DNA of 64,000 nt, taken from positions 1,302,001 through 1,366,000 of the forward strand of contig NZ_CP017886.1 of assembly GCF_001874645.1 (NCBI RefSeq). Direction: 5' to 3'. The notes beneath the pieces are model-generated. The model saw only the letters and a list, made by a program, of their open reading frames with translations. It searched no databases and had not been told where the DNA came from. This DNA comes from Pseudomonas frederiksbergensis. Lineage in GTDB: Bacteria > Pseudomonadota > Gammaproteobacteria > Pseudomonadales > Pseudomonadaceae. This document shows positions 15,816 to 24,525 of the stretch, piece by piece (within the stretch, counting starts at the first letter, position 1; every line of letters starts with the position of its first letter). The position numbers and the translations under genes were made by a program.

Positions 15816-17168
15816 GTGCGTTCATTGTTCTGGCGCATCCTTGCCAGTTTCTGGCTGGCCATCGCTCTGGTTGCAGGGCTGTCGATTCTGCTCGCGCACA
15901 TGTTGAACCAGGACGCCTGGATTCTCAGTCGCCACCCGGGCCTCAGCACCCTGGCGCAAGAGTGGACGCAGCTCTACGAAGAAAAGGGCGAGGACGCTGC
16001 GCAAACGTTGCTCGAACAACGCAAACGGCGTTACCACATTGATGTTCAGGTGCTGAACGAAAGTGGCGACCCGGTGGTGCGCGGCACCTTTCCTCGCCGC
16101 GCGGCGGCTTTGGAAGCACGGCAGAACGACTACCCCGACGACAATGACCGTCGCCTGCCCTGGCGACGTCTGACCGTCGAGTACACCAGCCCGAAAAGCG
16201 CTGAAACTTACTTGCTGATCTACCGTATTCCGCATCCGGAGCTCAACGCCTGGCACCGCACCAGCCTGCTTTGGCCCCTCAGTGCGCTGTCAATTTCCTT
16301 GGTGGTGCTGACGCTGTTCAGCCTGCTGGTAACGCTGTCCATCACCCGCCCGTTGAGCCGTTTGCGCGGTGCGGTGCATGACCTCGGTCAGACGACCTAT
16401 CAGCAAAACAGCCTGGCACGGCTGGCCAACCGGCGTGACGAGTTTGGCGTGCTGGCCAACGACTTCAACCGCATGGGCGCACGCCTGCAAAGTCTGATCG
16501 GTAGCCAGCGACAACTGCTGCGCGACGTGTCTCACGAGCTGCGTTCACCGTTGGCCCGATTGCGTATCGCCCTGGCGCTCGCGGAACGGGCCGGCCCCGA
16601 AGAACGCGAAAAACTCTGGCCACGATTGACTCGCGAATGTGATCGCCTTGAAGCACTGATCAGTGAAATTCTGGTGCTGGCACGGGTCGACGCCGACAAC
16701 GCGAGTGCCGAAGAGGTTGACCTCAATGCGCTACTGAATACGGTGCAAAAAGACGCTCAGCTCGGCTCGCCGGAGCAAAGCATACAGATAGAAGCCGAAC
16801 GGCAATTGAGCCTCAAGGGCTGGCCGACCATGATCGAGCGGGCGCTGGACAACCTGTTGCGTAACGCCCAACGCTTCAATCCGGAAGGACAACCGATTGA
16901 AGTGCTGGCATTGCGTCAGGGAGAACGGATTGTGGTCAGCGTGCGCGACCATGGTCCCGGTGTAGAGGCCGAGCATTTGAGCCAACTGGGGGAGCCGTTT
17001 TACCGGGCACCCGGCCAGACGGCGGCCGGCCACGGCCTGGGACTGGCCATCGCCCGTCGCGCAGCGGAGCGCCACGGCGGCAGCCTGATTCTGGCCAATC
17101 ACCCGGAGGGCGGATTCATTGCCAGCCTGGAGTTGCCGTTGGAACCGGGGGCGGTGGTTCAACCGTAA
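15816..17168 (+). CDS. Cpx-like sensor histidine kinase
   Basis: A 450-residue inner-membrane kinase. Two membrane helices (about residues 7-29 and 150-173) bracket a periplasmic sensor domain; then a HAMP domain (SITRPLSRLRGAVHDLG), the dimerisation domain with H240 in LLRDVSHELRSPLARLR, and the ATPase with NLLRNAQRFNPEG, DHGPGVE and GHGLGLAIARRAAERHGG. It should phosphorylate the regulator encoded upstream. The GTG start at 15816 has GAGGA six bases upstream. It corresponds to the kinase called CpxS or CpxA in P. aeruginosa. Confidence 0.88.
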   Translation: MRSLFWRILASFWLAIALVAGLSILLAHMLNQDAWILSRHPGLSTLAQEWTQLYEEKGEDAAQTLLEQRKRRYHIDVQVLNESGDPVVRGTFPRRAAALEARQNDYPDDNDRRLPWRRLTVEYTSPKSAETYLLIYRIPHPELNAWHRTSLLWPLSALSISLVVLTLFSLLVTLSITRPLSRLRGAVHDLGQTTYQQNSLARLANRRDEFGVLANDFNRMGARLQSLIGSQRQLLRDVSHELRSPLARLRIALALAERAGPEEREKLWPRLTRECDRLEALISEILVLARVDADNASAEEVDLNALLNTVQKDAQLGSPEQSIQIEAERQLSLKGWPTMIERALDNLLRNAQRFNPEGQPIEVLALRQGERIVVSVRDHGPGVEAEHLSQLGEPFYRAPGQTAAGHGLGLAIARRAAERHGGSLILANHPEGGFIASLELPLEPGAVVQP

Positions 17169-17181
17169 TATTTGGTGATGC

Positions 17182-17272
17182 AAAAAAGATCGCCGCCTGC
17201 CGCAGCTCCACAGGGGAATGCAATCGTCTGTAGGAGCTGGCGAAGGTTCGGGCCGCGTTCGGACGATCTTTT
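17182..17272. repeat. Degenerate REP-like pair
   Basis: AAAAAAGATCGCCGCCTGCC at 17182 and TGTAGGAGCTGGCGAAGGTT from 17230, then GGACGATCTTTT ending at 17272. The inner arms carry several changes, including an inserted GGGCCGCGTTC. It lies between the convergent kinase and nitroreductase genes. Confidence 0.7.
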
Positions 17273-17277
17273 GATCT

Positions 17278-17844
17278 TCAGGCCTCTGGCGACCAGGCGC
17301 TGACAAACTCGGCGAGATCGACTTTCCCTGCCACTCGCGGTTCGTTCTGCGGTGTGCCCAGGTAAAGAAATGCAATCACCTCTTCACCTTCCGCCAGGCC
17401 CAACCCTTGGGCCACATGCGCCGAATAGACCAGTTCGCCGGTACGCCACACTGCGCCGATACCCTGAGCGTAAGCCGCCAGCAAGATACCGTGGGCCGCA
17501 CAACCGGCGGCCAGCAACTGCTCGGACTTCGGCACTTTGACGTGGTCTTGCAGGCGCGCCACTACCACCACCACCAACGGCGCACGCAGCGGGCCGTTAC
17601 GCGCCTTGTCCACCTGGGCCTGAGGCACATCGGCGTCTTGCAGGCGTGCAGCCTCAGCCAGTATCTCGCCCAATTGCTCGCGCGCCGCACCTTCGACCGT
17701 CAGAAAACGCCACGGCTGCAAATGCCCGTGATCTGGTGCACGCATGGCTGCGGCAAACAACACTTCCCGCTGTGCAGCGGTGGGCGCCGGGTCGAGCAAA
17801 CGTGGAACGGATACACGGTTGAGCAAAGCGTCGAGAGCCTGCAT
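17278..17844 (-). CDS. NAD(P)H nitroreductase family protein (YdjA-like)
   Basis: A 188-residue FMN-dependent oxidoreductase of the small nitroreductase group, full length. RAPDHGHLQPWRFLTVEG near residue 35 is the FMN-binding start, and AAGCAAHGILLAAYAQGIGA with WRTGEL holds the second flavin contact region. YdjA-type enzymes reduce nitro compounds and quinones, though the natural substrate is not known. It stands alone on the minus strand, convergent with the kinase. Confidence 0.85.
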   Translation of the reverse strand: MQALDALLNRVSVPRLLDPAPTAAQREVLFAAAMRAPDHGHLQPWRFLTVEGAAREQLGEILAEAARLQDADVPQAQVDKARNGPLRAPLVVVVVARLQDHVKVPKSEQLLAAGCAAHGILLAAYAQGIGAVWRTGELVYSAHVAQGLGLAEGEEVIAFLYLGTPQNEPRVAGKVDLAEFVSAWSPEA

Positions 17845-17964
17845 CGGCCACCTCCTGAAAAAAATGTCTGGCTATTCTAGCGTCAAGTGCTTCGGGGGTG
17901 CCGGTTTACATGCCCGGCCTCGCAGGTAGAATGGCGCCCTTCCCTATCAGCCCGAGCGGATTTC

Positions 17965-19419
17965 ATGGCGTTGCCGACCTTACGGACTATTGGTTTCATC
18001 ATCGGCATCTTCCTGATCACCCTGGCCATCAGCATGGCTGTGCCGATGGCAACACTGGTGATTTACGACCGCACCAGCGACCTGCCGTCGTTCCTCTGGG
18101 CCAGCACGATTACCTTTGTTGCCGGTCTGGCGCTGGTCATCCCCGGGCGACCGGAGCATGTGCACCTGCGCCCGCGGGACATGTACCTGCTCACCGTTTC
18201 AAGCTGGGTGGTGGTCTGCCTATTCGCGGCATTGCCGTTTCTGCTGACCCAGCACATCAGTTACACCGACTCGTTTTTCGAAAGCATGTCGGGCATCACC
18301 GCCACCGGTTCTACTGTGCTCAGCGGCCTGGATAGCATGTCTCCGGGCATCCTGATGTGGCGTTCATTACTGCACTGGCTGGGCGGTATCGGCTTTATCG
18401 GCATGGCGGTCGCCATTCTGCCACTGCTGCGCATTGGTGGCATGCGGCTGTTTCAGACCGAATCGTCGGACCGTTCCGAAAAGGTCATGCCTCGTTCGCA
18501 CATGGTGGCTCGGCTGATCGTCGCCGCCTACGTCGGCATCACCATCCTCGGCAGCCTGGGGTTCTGGTGGGCGGGCATGAGCCCGTTCGATGCAGTCAAC
18601 CATGCGATGTCGGCAATATCCACCGGCGGCTTCTCAACCTCCGACCAGTCCCTGGCCAAGTGGACGCAACCGGCCGTGCACTGGGTCGCGGTGGTGATCA
18701 TGATTCTCGGCAGCCTGCCGTTTACCTTGTACGTGGCGACCTTGCGCGGCAATCGGCGGGCGTTGATCAAGGATCAGCAGGTGCAGGGATTGCTTGGTAT
18801 GTTGCTCGTGACCTGGCTGGTACTCGGCACCTGGTACTGGTGGACCACCCATCTGCATTGGCTTGACGCACTGCGCCATGTCGCGCTGAACGTCACCTCG
18901 GTGGTCACCACCACTGGTTTTGCGCTGGGGGATTACAGCCTGTGGGGCAACTTCTCACTGATGCTGTTCTTCTATCTGGGCTTTGTCGGTGGTTGCTCGG
19001 GTTCGACCGCTGGCGGGATCAAGATCTTCCGTTTTCAGGTGGCCTTTATCTTGCTCAAGGCCAACCTTAATCAACTGATCCACCCGCGTGCGGTGATCAA
19101 GCAGAAGTACAACGGTCATCGTCTCGACGAAGAGATTGTCCGCTCGATTCTGACTTTTTCGTTCTTCTTTGCGATCACCATTTGCGCCATCGCCCTGGCG
19201 CTATCGCTGCTGGGCGTGGACTGGATGACTGCGCTGACCGGTGCGGCCAGCACGGTTTCGGGCGTGGGGCCGGGACTGGGCGAAACCATCGGCCCCGCCG
19301 GCAATTTCGCCAGCCTGCCCGACGCCGCCAAGTGGATTCTGTCCCTCGGCATGCTGCTCGGGCGACTGGAGATCATTACCGTGTTTGTGCTGTGTATTCC
19401 GGCGTTCTGGCGTCACTGA
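17965..19419 (+). CDS. trkH: TrkH family potassium transporter
   Basis: A 484-residue membrane protein with four pore-loop repeats. The selectivity-filter regions are visible as SGITATGSTVLSG, SAISTGGFSTSD, TSVVTTTGFALGDY and TVSGVGPGLGETIG, so all four are intact. TrkH forms the K+ channel of the Trk system with the NAD-binding protein TrkA, which is not in the window. The ATG at 17965 is chosen over open frame further upstream. Its last 44 bases overlap the end of the convergent AraC gene. Confidence 0.92.
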   Translation: MALPTLRTIGFIIGIFLITLAISMAVPMATLVIYDRTSDLPSFLWASTITFVAGLALVIPGRPEHVHLRPRDMYLLTVSSWVVVCLFAALPFLLTQHISYTDSFFESMSGITATGSTVLSGLDSMSPGILMWRSLLHWLGGIGFIGMAVAILPLLRIGGMRLFQTESSDRSEKVMPRSHMVARLIVAAYVGITILGSLGFWWAGMSPFDAVNHAMSAISTGGFSTSDQSLAKWTQPAVHWVAVVIMILGSLPFTLYVATLRGNRRALIKDQQVQGLLGMLLVTWLVLGTWYWWTTHLHWLDALRHVALNVTSVVTTTGFALGDYSLWGNFSLMLFFYLGFVGGCSGSTAGGIKIFRFQVAFILLKANLNQLIHPRAVIKQKYNGHRLDEEIVRSILTFSFFFAITICAIALALSLLGVDWMTALTGAASTVSGVGPGLGETIGPAGNFASLPDAAKWILSLGMLLGRLEIITVFVLCIPAFWRH

Positions 19420-20437
19420 GTTCTTTCGGTGCTTCCATCAGCCGCACCCGGTACTCGCCGGGAGTGGTATCGAACCAGCGCCGAAAAGCCCGGAAGAAAT
19501 TGCTCGGATCGGCGAACCCCAGCAGGTAGGCAATTTCCAGCAAGGTCATACTCGGTTGCGCCAGGTACTGCTCGGCCAACTCGCGACGCGTGTCGTCGAG
19601 CAGCGTCTGAAAACTCGTGCCCTCTTCCTGCAAGCGTCGCTGCAAGGTGCGCGGGGAAAAATGCAGGGTTTGCGCCACCGTATCGCGCTTGGGCTCACCC
19701 AGGGGCAGCAAGCGACACAACACTTGCCGCGCCTTGTGGGTAACCCGACTTTCGGAAAATCGCGCCAGATATTCACCGGCAAACCGGTCATGCAATAACG
19801 CCATGGCCTCATTGGCGGTCGGCAACGGCGCCTCCATATCCGCCCGTTCGAAAATCAGCGCGTCATACGGGGCATTGAACTCCAGCGGCGCATGAAAGGC
19901 TAATTTGTAGGGTTCGAGATCTACGGGCTGATCGCCCTGAATCAATACTTTGCGTGGCTGCAAGGTGTGCCCGGTCAGCCAGCCGCACAACCCCAGCGCA
20001 CAGGCCAGTGAAGCTTCGGCACTTTGTCGGGTGGGTGGCAGATGGTCGCCATGCACCGTCAGAATCAGTGCATAACCTTCAGGTAACAGGCGAAAACTCA
20101 GGTCGGCGCTTTCGGCGATGATCCGCTGATAGCGCACCAGGCGTTGAAAGCCTTCAGCCAGGGTCTGGCTGGACATCAAGGCATAACCGGCCACATTAAA
20201 CGATGCCGGACGGACCAACTTGCCCATGTTCAAACCGATCGCAGGGTTGCCGGACAGCTCTACCGCACGCTGCCAGAGCCGCGTCATCGAATCTTGAGGA
20301 AAGCGCGCATCCGGATCATCCAGCGCCGCATAGTCGAGCCCCAGTTGTTTGAACAAGACCCGGCAATCCAGGCCGTCCATCTCCAGTGCCTTGACAATCC
20401 CCATCGCCCAGCTTGCAGAAGTCGTTCGTTCGCTCAT
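19376..20437 (-). CDS. AraC-family regulator with N-terminal arabinose-binding-like domain
   Basis: A 353-residue regulator. Residues 20-205 match the long N-terminal domain of the OruR/ArgR-like AraC group (NPAIGLNMGKLVRPASFNVA, GYALMSSQTLAEGFQRLVRY). The C-terminal DNA-binding part has two helix-turn-helices: FSPRTLQRRLQEEGTSFQTL and LLEIAYLLGFADPSNFFRAF. The group often controls amino acid or lipid catabolism genes next to it; here the divergent HD gene is the closest candidate target. The effector is unknown. Confidence 0.85.
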   Translation of the reverse strand: MSERTTSASWAMGIVKALEMDGLDCRVLFKQLGLDYAALDDPDARFPQDSMTRLWQRAVELSGNPAIGLNMGKLVRPASFNVAGYALMSSQTLAEGFQRLVRYQRIIAESADLSFRLLPEGYALILTVHGDHLPPTRQSAEASLACALGLCGWLTGHTLQPRKVLIQGDQPVDLEPYKLAFHAPLEFNAPYDALIFERADMEAPLPTANEAMALLHDRFAGEYLARFSESRVTHKARQVLCRLLPLGEPKRDTVAQTLHFSPRTLQRRLQEEGTSFQTLLDDTRRELAEQYLAQPSMTLLEIAYLLGFADPSNFFRAFRRWFDTTPGEYRVRLMEAPKELSDARTPEYTAQTR

Positions 20438-20664
20438 GGCGTTTTCTTACTTGATGAGCCGTCTGGCACGGCCAATTTCAGAACAATACTAAAGTGGCGC
20501 CGATCGTCACTGGCGGTTGCCGCTGGTGACTCTAGACTTAAATAAGCTCCCCAGCCTCCTTCCAGGCTCGCAGGGCCATCAAGCCGTCCCACGCGGCCAG
20601 TGCGGCATTGGATCCAAGATCTACACTGCACAACGCCCCTTCGAAAATAATAAGAGGATAGCTG

Positions 20665-21255
20665 ATGAATGCGCATGCCCGCTTCACCCACATGAAGGAT
20701 GGTACGCAGGAAGACTGGGCGATCATCGCCGCAGAGTTCAGTGCCTACGCCAAACAATTGCCGACACGGATTGTGGCGCACTTGAAATTGCTGGAGGGTG
20801 ATTTTGGCGGCTTCCCGGTCGATCGCCTGACCCACTCGCTGCAAACCGCCACCCGCGCCTGGCGCGATGACCGGGATGAGGAATACGTGGTGTGTGCGCT
20901 GCTCCACGACATTGGCGATACCCTTGGCTCCTACAACCACCCGGACATTGCGGCGGCGATCCTCAAGCCATTCGTCAGCGCTGAAAACCTGTGGATGGTG
21001 GAAAAACACGGGATTTTCCAGGGCTATTACTTCTTCCATCATCTGGGCATGGACCGGCATCTGCGCGAGCAATTTCGCGAACACCCGCAGTACCGGCAAA
21101 CCATCGAGTTCTGCGCCGAGTATGACGCCGCAGCCTTTGATCCGGCCTACGAGACCTTGCCGCTGAGTTTCTTCGAGCCGATGATGGAGCGCCTGTTTGC
21201 CCGGCCAAAAAACTCGATCTACATGGCGGCAATAGAAGTACACGCGCCGGCCTGA
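20665..21255 (+). CDS. HD-domain protein
   Basis: A 196-residue HD-family hydrolase. Likely metal ligands are H57 (RLTHSLQTA), H81-D82 (LLHDIGDTLG), H92 (YNHPD) and H115 (VEKHGIF), with a further His pair at 125-126. HD proteins cleave phosphate esters or act as oxygenases of the MIOX type; the spacing here does not decide which. AAGAGGA precedes the ATG. It is divergent from an AraC regulator with a 227-base control region between, so the two may form a regulator-target pair. Confidence 0.8.
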   Translation: MNAHARFTHMKDGTQEDWAIIAAEFSAYAKQLPTRIVAHLKLLEGDFGGFPVDRLTHSLQTATRAWRDDRDEEYVVCALLHDIGDTLGSYNHPDIAAAILKPFVSAENLWMVEKHGIFQGYYFFHHLGMDRHLREQFREHPQYRQTIEFCAEYDAAAFDPAYETLPLSFFEPMMERLFARPKNSIYMAAIEVHAPA

Positions 21256-21259
21256 GATC

Positions 21260-21342
21260 AAGAGATCGCAGCCTGCGGCAGCTCCTACGATGTTCGCGTG
21301 TTAACCCGATCCCGTAGGAGCTGCCGCAGGCTGCGATCTTTT
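21260..21342. repeat. REP-like inverted pair
   Basis: AAGAGATCGCAGCCTGCGGC at 21260 faces GTAGGAGCTGCCGCAGGCTG ending in CGATCTTTT at 21342. It separates the convergent HD and phosphoesterase genes. Both units are close to the consensus. Confidence 0.82.
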
Positions 21343-21347
21343 CGGCA

Positions 21348-22169
21348 TCAAACCGGTTCCGCGACCTTCACCAACTCCGCTTTCAATTGCGCCTCTCGCG
21401 CCTGCGCATCCGCCAACCGGTACAACTCGATCGTGCCGTCCCAATGCTCGATCAAGGCCGTGCACGACTCCACCCAATCCCCGCAATTGAGGTAGTCCAC
21501 CTCGCCGACCTTGCGGATTTCCGCATGATGGATGTGCCCGCAAACCACCCCGTGCAGCTCGCGCTTGACGCACTCGTGGGCGATGGCCTCTTCGAAATCG
21601 CTGATGAAACTGACCGCAGTTTTGACTTTGTGCTTGAGGTACGCCGACAACGACCAGTAACCGTAGCCGTACCGTGCACGCCAGTGATTGAGCCAGCGGT
21701 TGAGGGTCAGGGTGAACTCGTAGGCCGAGTCGCCGAGAAACGCCAGCCAGCGGTGATAGCGGGTGATCACATCGAACTGATCGCCGTGAATCACCAACAG
21801 GTGCCGGCCATCAGCAGTAACGTGGACCGCCTCGTCCACCAGTTGAATATTGCCCAGGATCAGCTTTGAATAACGCCGCAGAAACTCGTCGTGGTTGCCG
21901 GTGACGTAAATCACCTCGGTGCCGCGCTTGCTCATGGTCAGCAGACGGCGGATGACGTTGGTGTGAGCCTGCGGCCAGTACATGCCGCTGCGCAGCTTCC
22001 AGCCATCAATGATGTCGCCGACCAGATAAATCTTGTCAGCCTGATAGCCCTTGAGAAACTGCGACAAATGCTCGGCCTGACAATCCCGGGTGCCGAGGTG
22101 CACATCGGAAATCCACAAGGTGCGCACGCGTTGTTTACGGCTGGGTTTGGCAAGTTCGGCGCTGGTCAT
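21348..22169 (-). CDS. Metallophosphoesterase, UDP-2,3-diacylglucosamine pyrophosphatase-like
   Basis: A 273-residue calcineurin-type phosphoesterase. The metal motifs are all present: WISDVHLGTRD, YLVGDIIDGW, VTGNHDEFLRR, LVIHGDQFD and VVCGHIHHAEI. It resembles the LpxH branch, which cleaves UDP-2,3-diacylglucosamine in lipid A synthesis, but it is longer than standard LpxH and may be a paralogue with another phospholipid or nucleotide substrate. The ATG at 22169 with AGAGG upstream is chosen over an earlier in-frame start. It is divergent from an AraC regulator. Confidence 0.8.
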   Translation of the reverse strand: MTSAELAKPSRKQRVRTLWISDVHLGTRDCQAEHLSQFLKGYQADKIYLVGDIIDGWKLRSGMYWPQAHTNVIRRLLTMSKRGTEVIYVTGNHDEFLRRYSKLILGNIQLVDEAVHVTADGRHLLVIHGDQFDVITRYHRWLAFLGDSAYEFTLTLNRWLNHWRARYGYGYWSLSAYLKHKVKTAVSFISDFEEAIAHECVKRELHGVVCGHIHHAEIRKVGEVDYLNCGDWVESCTALIEHWDGTIELYRLADAQAREAQLKAELVKVAEPV

Positions 22170-22303
22170 GGGCAACCTCTGCGAGATTTTTCGCCAGCTT
22201 GCACCGCAGCGATTAATAGCCCATGACACAAATACGGCAGTCTGATGACAACCCGAACCCAGGTACGACCGGTGTAGACTGCGAGACTGCCCAGGAGACT
22301 GCG

Positions 22304-23062
22304 ATGAGACCGATCCTCACGCTGCGCCAATACACCCACGACTTGATCGTCCACAGCCACGACCACGCGCAACTGGTGTTCGCTCTGTCGGGTGCGCTCG
22401 ACTTCGAGGTCGGTGGCCATGGCAGCCAAGTGGTACAGCAAAGTTTCATGGTCGTGCCTTCTGGTGCTCATCACGCGTGTGGCAGCCCGAATGGCAGCCG
22501 CTGCCTGGTGCTCGATGTGCCGAGCGATCAATGGGTTTCGCAATCGCTGGGCGAGCATGCCGATGCCAGTCGGCGCTTGCTCGACAACCCTGGGCGCTTA
22601 CCGCTGGACGCCGGGCAAAGTCAGCTGGTGAGCTGGCTGGCGAGCAGCCAGGTAGAAGACCCGCTAATCGCCCAGCAAGGCGCCGTGTTGTTGCTCGCCA
22701 GCCTCAACAACGCCGCGCCGAACAGCATCGCCGGGCGACGGTTGCCTTACGCCGCGCTCAATGCGCACATTGACCAATACGCCGCCTATCCACTGCAAGT
22801 TGCCGATCTGGCACGCATCGCCGGGCTGTCCAGCGCGCGTCTGCACGCACGATTTGTTGCTGAATGCGGACAGACGCCGATGGATTACATCCGCAGTCGC
22901 CGCCTGCATATCGCGGTGAAGTTGCTGCGTGAGTCCGCGCTGCCCATCGGCGAGGTCGCCAGCCGTGTCGGCTATAGCTCCCAAAGCGCCTTCGCCGCGG
23001 CGGTGATGCGCGAATTTGGCGCATCCCCGGGCAAGCTGCGACGTGCGGTGAGCAAACGCTAG
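22304..23062 (+). CDS. AraC-family regulator with cupin domain
   Basis: A 252-residue regulator. The N-terminal cupin (HSHDHAQLVFALSGALDFEV, VVPSGAHHACGS) probably binds a small effector; the C-terminus has two helix-turn-helices (LARIAGLSSARLHARFVAEC and GEVASRVGYSSQSAFAAAVM). CAGGAG precedes the ATG. The next gene on the same strand encodes an EamA exporter, 112 bases on, and is the likely target, as in many regulator-exporter pairs. Confidence 0.85.
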   Translation: MRPILTLRQYTHDLIVHSHDHAQLVFALSGALDFEVGGHGSQVVQQSFMVVPSGAHHACGSPNGSRCLVLDVPSDQWVSQSLGEHADASRRLLDNPGRLPLDAGQSQLVSWLASSQVEDPLIAQQGAVLLLASLNNAAPNSIAGRRLPYAALNAHIDQYAAYPLQVADLARIAGLSSARLHARFVAECGQTPMDYIRSRRLHIAVKLLRESALPIGEVASRVGYSSQSAFAAAVMREFGASPGKLRRAVSKR

Positions 23063-23120
23063 GCTGGCGATAAAACATGCGAGTCTGGCAACAGACAGAT
23101 CAGGCAATCACGCGCTTCAA

Positions 23121-23155
23121 TGTAGGAGCTGCCGCAGGTTCGGGCAGCTCCTACA
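23121..23155 (+). repeat. REP-derived hairpin just before an exporter gene
   Basis: TGTAGGAGCTGCC (23121-23133) and GGCAGCTCCTACA (23143-23155) form a perfect 13-bp stem with a 9-base loop. It is a REP unit folded on itself and lacks the GATCGC arms. It ends 19 bases before the exporter ATG, close to its ribosome site. Confidence 0.75.
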
Positions 23156-23174
23156 CTACGGATTAAGGATTGAA

Positions 23175-24068
23175 ATGACTCCGCGTACCGCCCTTGGCGC
23201 CCTGCATATCGGCGCATTGATGTTTGGCCTGACCGGTGTGTTCGGCAAACTCGCCGCTGCCTCCCCTGCCATCATTGTCTTTGGCCGTGCGGCATTCGCG
23301 GTGATCGCTCTGGCGTTCTTTGCCCGTTTCGCCAGCAATACTGGCTGGCAGAAACTCGAAGCGGTGGACTGGCGGCGCCTGCTGCTCAGCGGTCTGTTGC
23401 TGGCCGGGCATTGGGTGAGCTTTTTCATTGCAGTGAAAGTCGCCGGCGTGGCGATTGCGACCTTGGGTTTTGCCAGTTTCCCGGCGTTCACGGTGATCCT
23501 CGAAGGCCTGATCTTCCGCGAGCGGATTCGCGCCAATGAAATCCTCCTCGTGGTGCTGGTGAGCGTCGGCCTGGTATTAGTCACCCCGGATTTCGACCTC
23601 GCCAGTGAAGCCACCAGCGGTCTGCTCTGGGCCGTGGGCTCGGGCTTGCTGTTTGCCTTGCTGTCGCTGACCAACCGCGCCAGCTCCGGGCGTATACCCG
23701 CCGTGCAGGCCGCGCTGTGTCAGAACGTAGTGGTCGCACTCTGTCTGCTGCCGGTGGCGGCACCGGGCTTGAGCGAAGTACGCGCCATCGATTGGCTGTG
23801 GATCGGTCTGCTCGGGGTGTTCTGCACCGGCGTCGCCCACAGCCTGTTCGTTGCCAGCCTGGCGGTGATCAAGGCTCGCACCGCCGCGGTGGTGTTTGCC
23901 CTGGAGCCGGTTTACGGCATCACCGTCGCCTGGCTGCTGTTCGGCGAGAATCCGACGCTGCGGATGTTGATGGGCGGTGCGCTGATCATCATCGCGATTG
24001 TGGTGTCCAGCAGTCTGTCTGGCAGCTCAAGCAAGAAAAACGTGGCGGCCGAAGCAGCCTCTCATTAG
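23175..24068 (+). CDS. DMT-superfamily EamA exporter
   Basis: A 297-residue inner-membrane protein with ten hydrophobic segments in two EamA repeats (start ALGALHIGALMFGLTGVFGK; second half FALEPVYGITVAWLLFGENP). Such proteins export amino acids or other metabolites; the substrate is unknown. AAGGA lies before the ATG and a REP-derived hairpin directly upstream. The AraC gene before it probably controls it. Confidence 0.87.
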   Translation: MTPRTALGALHIGALMFGLTGVFGKLAAASPAIIVFGRAAFAVIALAFFARFASNTGWQKLEAVDWRRLLLSGLLLAGHWVSFFIAVKVAGVAIATLGFASFPAFTVILEGLIFRERIRANEILLVVLVSVGLVLVTPDFDLASEATSGLLWAVGSGLLFALLSLTNRASSGRIPAVQAALCQNVVVALCLLPVAAPGLSEVRAIDWLWIGLLGVFCTGVAHSLFVASLAVIKARTAAVVFALEPVYGITVAWLLFGENPTLRMLMGGALIIIAIVVSSSLSGSSSKKNVAAEAASH

Positions 24069-24113
24069 GTTCGACGAAAACCAGCCGAGCGAAGATCAGG
24101 CGGTTTTCGTCAC

Positions 24114-24395
24114 CTAACGGTCGTTGTGGCCGAGGTCGCGGTTTGGATCGATCTGGTCGCGAACGCGCTGCTTGAGCACCTTGGCTTCCGGGAAGCCACC
24201 GTCGGCCTTGCGTTCCCAGAGCTGTACCCCATCGCAGGTAATGAAAAACACCCCGCCGGTTCCCGGCACCAGTGAAACTTTGCCCAGGTCGTCACCGAAG
24301 GTACTGAGCAGCTCCTGGGCCAGCCAGGCGGCGCGCAACAGCCATTGGCATTGCGTGCAGTAAGTGATGACAACTTCCGGTCTGTGTGTGGTCAT
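24114..24395 (-). CDS. SelT/SelW/SelH (Rdx) family protein
   Basis: A 93-residue thioredoxin-like protein with the redox motif CTQC at residues 13-16 (VVITYCTQCQWLLRAAW) and the family pattern VPGTGGVFFITCDGVQLWER. Rdx proteins are small cytosolic redox proteins; the bacterial form has Cys where animal SelW has selenocysteine. A CAGGAG ribosome site and a TATTAT box on the minus strand near 24429 lie upstream. It is transcribed alone. Confidence 0.88.
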   Translation of the reverse strand: MTTHRPEVVITYCTQCQWLLRAAWLAQELLSTFGDDLGKVSLVPGTGGVFFITCDGVQLWERKADGGFPEAKVLKQRVRDQIDPNRDLGHNDR

Positions 24396-24525
24396 GGCGT
24401 GCTGGACTCCTGAGCTCGATGGCGCCGCTATAATAGCCGCCTTTACCGCTCGATTTCCGGCCAGAACAGCAGCCTGGTCCGCGCCGTGTATGACTGATCA
24501 CCGACCAGCCAGCGCCTGCACGACG

